This document shows, piece after piece, positions 62,049 through 64,000 of a stretch of 64,000 nucleotides of DNA. Made by a program: the position numbers and the translations under genes. The stretch is from Flectobacillus major DSM 103. GTDB lineage: Bacteria > Bacteroidota > Bacteroidia > Cytophagales > Spirosomataceae. Location: positions 2,711,001 to 2,775,000 of the forward strand of contig NZ_KE386491.1 in NCBI RefSeq assembly GCF_000427405.1, read 5' to 3'. The first letter of the stretch is position 1. Every line of letters begins with the position of its first letter. Below the pieces are notes generated by a model. That model did not search any database, was not told where the DNA came from, and saw nothing but the letters and a program-made list of their open reading frames with translations.

Positions 62049-62930
62049 ATGCAAACTGACGAATATGAAATTGGTGTAATTGTTGGCAGGTTTCAGGTAG
62101 CTGCCCTACACACCGCACATCTCGAACTTATCCAAAAAGTATATCAAGCTCATAAACGAGTATTGATTTTTTTGGGCGTAAGTCCTGTATTGGTTACCAA
62201 GAAAAACCCGCTCGATTTTGTAACTCGCAAAGAAATGATTTTGCAGAGCTTCCCTTCCACAACGGTTTTGTCGTTGCCCGATATGCTTTCAGATGAAAAA
62301 TGGAGCAAAGAGCTCGACAATCGCATTCGAGAAGCCTGTCCTGTAGGCAAAGTATTGCTATATGGCGGTCGAGATAGTTTTATTAATGCGTATTCTGGCC
62401 AGTTTTCATTCAAAGAAATAGCACCTTTTACTAATATTTCGGGAACAGAAATGCGTAAAGATGTGAGTCAAGAAGTAAAAGCCTCTCCCGATTTTAGGGC
62501 AGGTGTAATTTTTGCCGCTTATAATCAATACCCCAAGGTATTTCCAACAGTAGATATTGCTATTGTTCACAACCAAAAAGTACTTCTAGGCAGAAAGCCC
62601 AATCAAACACGCTTTAGGTTTGTTGGCGGTTTTGTAGACCCAACCGACAATAGTTTTGAGGAAGCTGCCCTCAGAGAAGCCCAAGAAGAAACTGGCCTCA
62701 AGCTCAGTCAGATACAATATATTGGAACAGCCCGAATAGACGACTGGCGATACAAAAACGAAGAAGACAAAATTATTACCACACTTTTCCAAGCAACCTA
62801 TCAAGAGGGTGTTCCATTGGCACAAGATGATATAGCTGAATTACAGTGGTTTGAAATAGCTCAGCTCAGCCAAGAAGATTTCGTAACAGAGCATCAGGTA
62901 TTATTTCGGCTTTTTATCCAACATCGCTAA
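62049..62930 (+). CDS. nadM: Bifunctional NMN adenylyltransferase / Nudix hydrolase
   Basis: 293 residues. The N-terminal nucleotidyltransferase (about 1-165) opens with IGVIVGRFQVAALHTAHLELI (HTAH in place of HxGH) and has the ISGTEMR motif; it makes NAD+ from NMN and ATP. The C-terminal Nudix domain (about 175-290) carries GGFVDPTDNSFEEAALREAQEETGL with intact REAQEE, so ADP-ribose or related hydrolysis is expected. Two-domain layout as in Synechocystis slr0787. Lies 33 bp after nrtR and 40 bp before nadV. Confidence 0.92.
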   Translation: MQTDEYEIGVIVGRFQVAALHTAHLELIQKVYQAHKRVLIFLGVSPVLVTKKNPLDFVTRKEMILQSFPSTTVLSLPDMLSDEKWSKELDNRIREACPVGKVLLYGGRDSFINAYSGQFSFKEIAPFTNISGTEMRKDVSQEVKASPDFRAGVIFAAYNQYPKVFPTVDIAIVHNQKVLLGRKPNQTRFRFVGGFVDPTDNSFEEAALREAQEETGLKLSQIQYIGTARIDDWRYKNEEDKIITTLFQATYQEGVPLAQDDIAELQWFEIAQLSQEDFVTEHQVLFRLFIQHR

Positions 62931-62970
62931 ACCGATTTCAGATTCTATTCATTTTCAAAAATATTTCCGT

Positions 62971-64000
62971 ATGAAAAACAATATCTTATTACTTACAGAT
63001 AGCTACAAACTGAGCCATTATAAACAATATCCTGCTGGAACAAGCCAAATATATAGTTACTTTGAAAGCCGAGGAGGAAAGTTTGACTACATTACTTTTT
63101 TTGGTTTACAATATTTACTCAAAGAATATTTAGCTGGTCAGGTGGTTACACAAGCCAAAATAGACCAAGCTACCCAATTGTATGCCGCCCATTTTGGTAC
63201 CGACACGCTCTTTAATCGTGAAGGATGGCAGTATATTTTAGACAAACACCAAGGTCGCCTACCGATTCGTATCAAGGCAGTTGCAGAAGGAAGTGTTATT
63301 CCAACTCACAATGTACTAATGACCGTAGAAAATACCGATCCCGAGTGTTTTTGGCTAAGTAATTTTCTAGAAACCCTCTTAGTACAACTTTGGTATCCAT
63401 GTACAGTAGCTACTACCAGTAAAGCCGTAAAAAACCTTATTTTAGATTACCTCGAACAAACCGGAGACCCTAGCCTTATTGATTTCAAGCTACACGATTT
63501 TGGCTTTAGGGGGGTTAGTAGTGTTGAAAGTGCTAGTATTGGCGGAGCTGCCCACTTAGTTAACTTTATGGGTACAGATACCGTAGCTGCCCTAACGTTC
63601 ATTCAGGAGTATTACCAAAGCAATAGCATGTTTGGGTTTAGTATTCCTGCAGCTGAGCATAGTACAATTACGAGTTGGACACAAGATGGCGAGTTGGATG
63701 CCTACCGCAATATGCTTCAGCAATATCCAGAAGGCCTAGTGGCAGTTGTAAGCGACAGCTACGATGTGTATCATGCTTGCGAGAAACTTTGGGGTGAAGC
63801 CCTAAAAGATGAAATTCTTCAACGTAATGGCACTTTAGTTGTACGCCCCGACAGTGGTATTCCTAAAGAGGTGGTATTACGGGTAACCGAAATTTTGGGC
63901 GAAAAACTGGGTTATACTATCAACTCAAAAGGATATAAAGTACTCAATCCTAAAATAAGGGTTATTCAAGGCGATGGTGTCAACTACGAGAGTATTGGAG
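62971..64000 (+). CDS. nadV: Nicotinamide phosphoribosyltransferase (3' partial, window edge)
   Basis: About 343 residues are visible of an enzyme that usually has 460-490, and the frame runs open into the window end. NadV/NAMPT joins nicotinamide and PRPP to NMN. The start MKNNILLLTDSYKLSHYKQYP is family-typical, as are FESRGGKFDYITFFGLQYLL, DFGFRGVSSVESASIGG (substrate-binding Asp), IPAAEHSTITSW (the phosphorylated His of NAMPT), VSDSYDVY and VVRPDSG. With NadM just upstream it makes NAD+ from nicotinamide in two steps, under the NrtR-type regulator. Confidence 0.95.
   Translation, partial: MKNNILLLTDSYKLSHYKQYPAGTSQIYSYFESRGGKFDYITFFGLQYLLKEYLAGQVVTQAKIDQATQLYAAHFGTDTLFNREGWQYILDKHQGRLPIRIKAVAEGSVIPTHNVLMTVENTDPECFWLSNFLETLLVQLWYPCTVATTSKAVKNLILDYLEQTGDPSLIDFKLHDFGFRGVSSVESASIGGAAHLVNFMGTDTVAALTFIQEYYQSNSMFGFSIPAAEHSTITSWTQDGELDAYRNMLQQYPEGLVAVVSDSYDVYHACEKLWGEALKDEILQRNGTLVVRPDSGIPKEVVLRVTEILGEKLGYTINSKGYKVLNPKIRVIQGDGVNYESIG

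Noticed and set aside
1-64000. tRNA, rRNA, tmRNA or integrative element
   Set aside because: No T-loop or acceptor-stem pairs, integrase or attachment-site duplication could be found by eye; a weak candidate could still be missed.

Overview
The window looks like chromosomal DNA from a Bacteroidota bacterium, probably of the order Cytophagales (a Flectobacillus, Arcicella or Emticicia-like organism). This is an inference. The DNA is AT-rich by eye, several promoters match the Bacteroidota form TTG/TTTG-N19-21-TAnnTTTG, Shine-Dalgarno sites are rare, and the gene set includes a CarboxypepD_reg/OMP_b-brl_3 receptor, LytS/LytTR signalling, DUF1080 proteins and the GreAB-like protein found in this phylum. 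No tRNA, rRNA, phage or intact insertion sequence was seen.

Left region (1-15.9 kb): a pectin and hexuronate catabolism locus. A secreted CE12-GH28 fusion and a GH105-type unsaturated rhamnogalacturonyl hydrolase release galacturonate and unsaturated uronates. Uptake is by an ExuT-like transporter. Galacturonate then passes through UxaC, UxaB and UxaA to KDG, then KdgK and Eda to pyruvate and glyceraldehyde-3-phosphate, and KdgF handles unsaturated monouronates. All these genes are on the minus strand. A divergent LacI-type regulator stands at the right end. A 24-bp operator-like element occurs upstream of both the regulator and uxaB, matching at 21 of 24 positions.

16-25 kb: housekeeping and mixed genes (GreAB-like factor, lepA, a Crp/Fnr regulator with an NQO-type flavoprotein, a pentapeptide-repeat protein, two outer-membrane proteins, a small membrane protein). 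This stretch ends in a palindromic repeat cluster at 25.08-25.5 kb that contains a duplicated 166-bp block and closes in a 25-bp perfect hairpin.

25.6-36.4 kb: a YkgB/DoxX-like membrane protein, a LytS/LytTR two-component pair, tex, a DinB protein, an NlpC/P60 lipoprotein, and a BlaI-M56 (BlaR1-like) pair. The BlaI-M56 promoter carries three TACGA-N6-TCGTA operators. Directly after the M56 stop codon come exactly 41 perfect copies of GTGAGTT and then a 39-bp tandem repeat.

36.4-49.4 kb: an M19 dipeptidase, a PfkB sugar kinase, a two-domain DUF1080 glycoside-processing protein, two Tat-type Gfo/Idh/MocA oxidoreductases (one paired with an NTF2-like protein), an MDR reductase, a UPF0323-like lipoprotein next to a glutathionylspermidine-synthase-like ATP-grasp protein, a GNAT, and a ChaN-like protein with an unknown partner.

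49.6-64 kb: nitroreductase, miaA, an SSS sugar symporter, an RqcH/NFACT protein, YigZ and YheT families, a MarR regulator followed by a PhzF-family protein, two GNATs and an SGNH hydrolase. At the right edge is an NAD+ salvage operon: an NrtR-type Nudix regulator, NadM-Nudix and NadV, the last cut by the window end. Its promoter is overlaid by two TTGTG/CACAA dyads.

No radically new system is evident. The strongest leads are the heptamer array behind the M56 gene, the operator architectures (LacI, BlaI, NrtR), the composite repeat at 25 kb, and the UPF0323/ATP-grasp pair.
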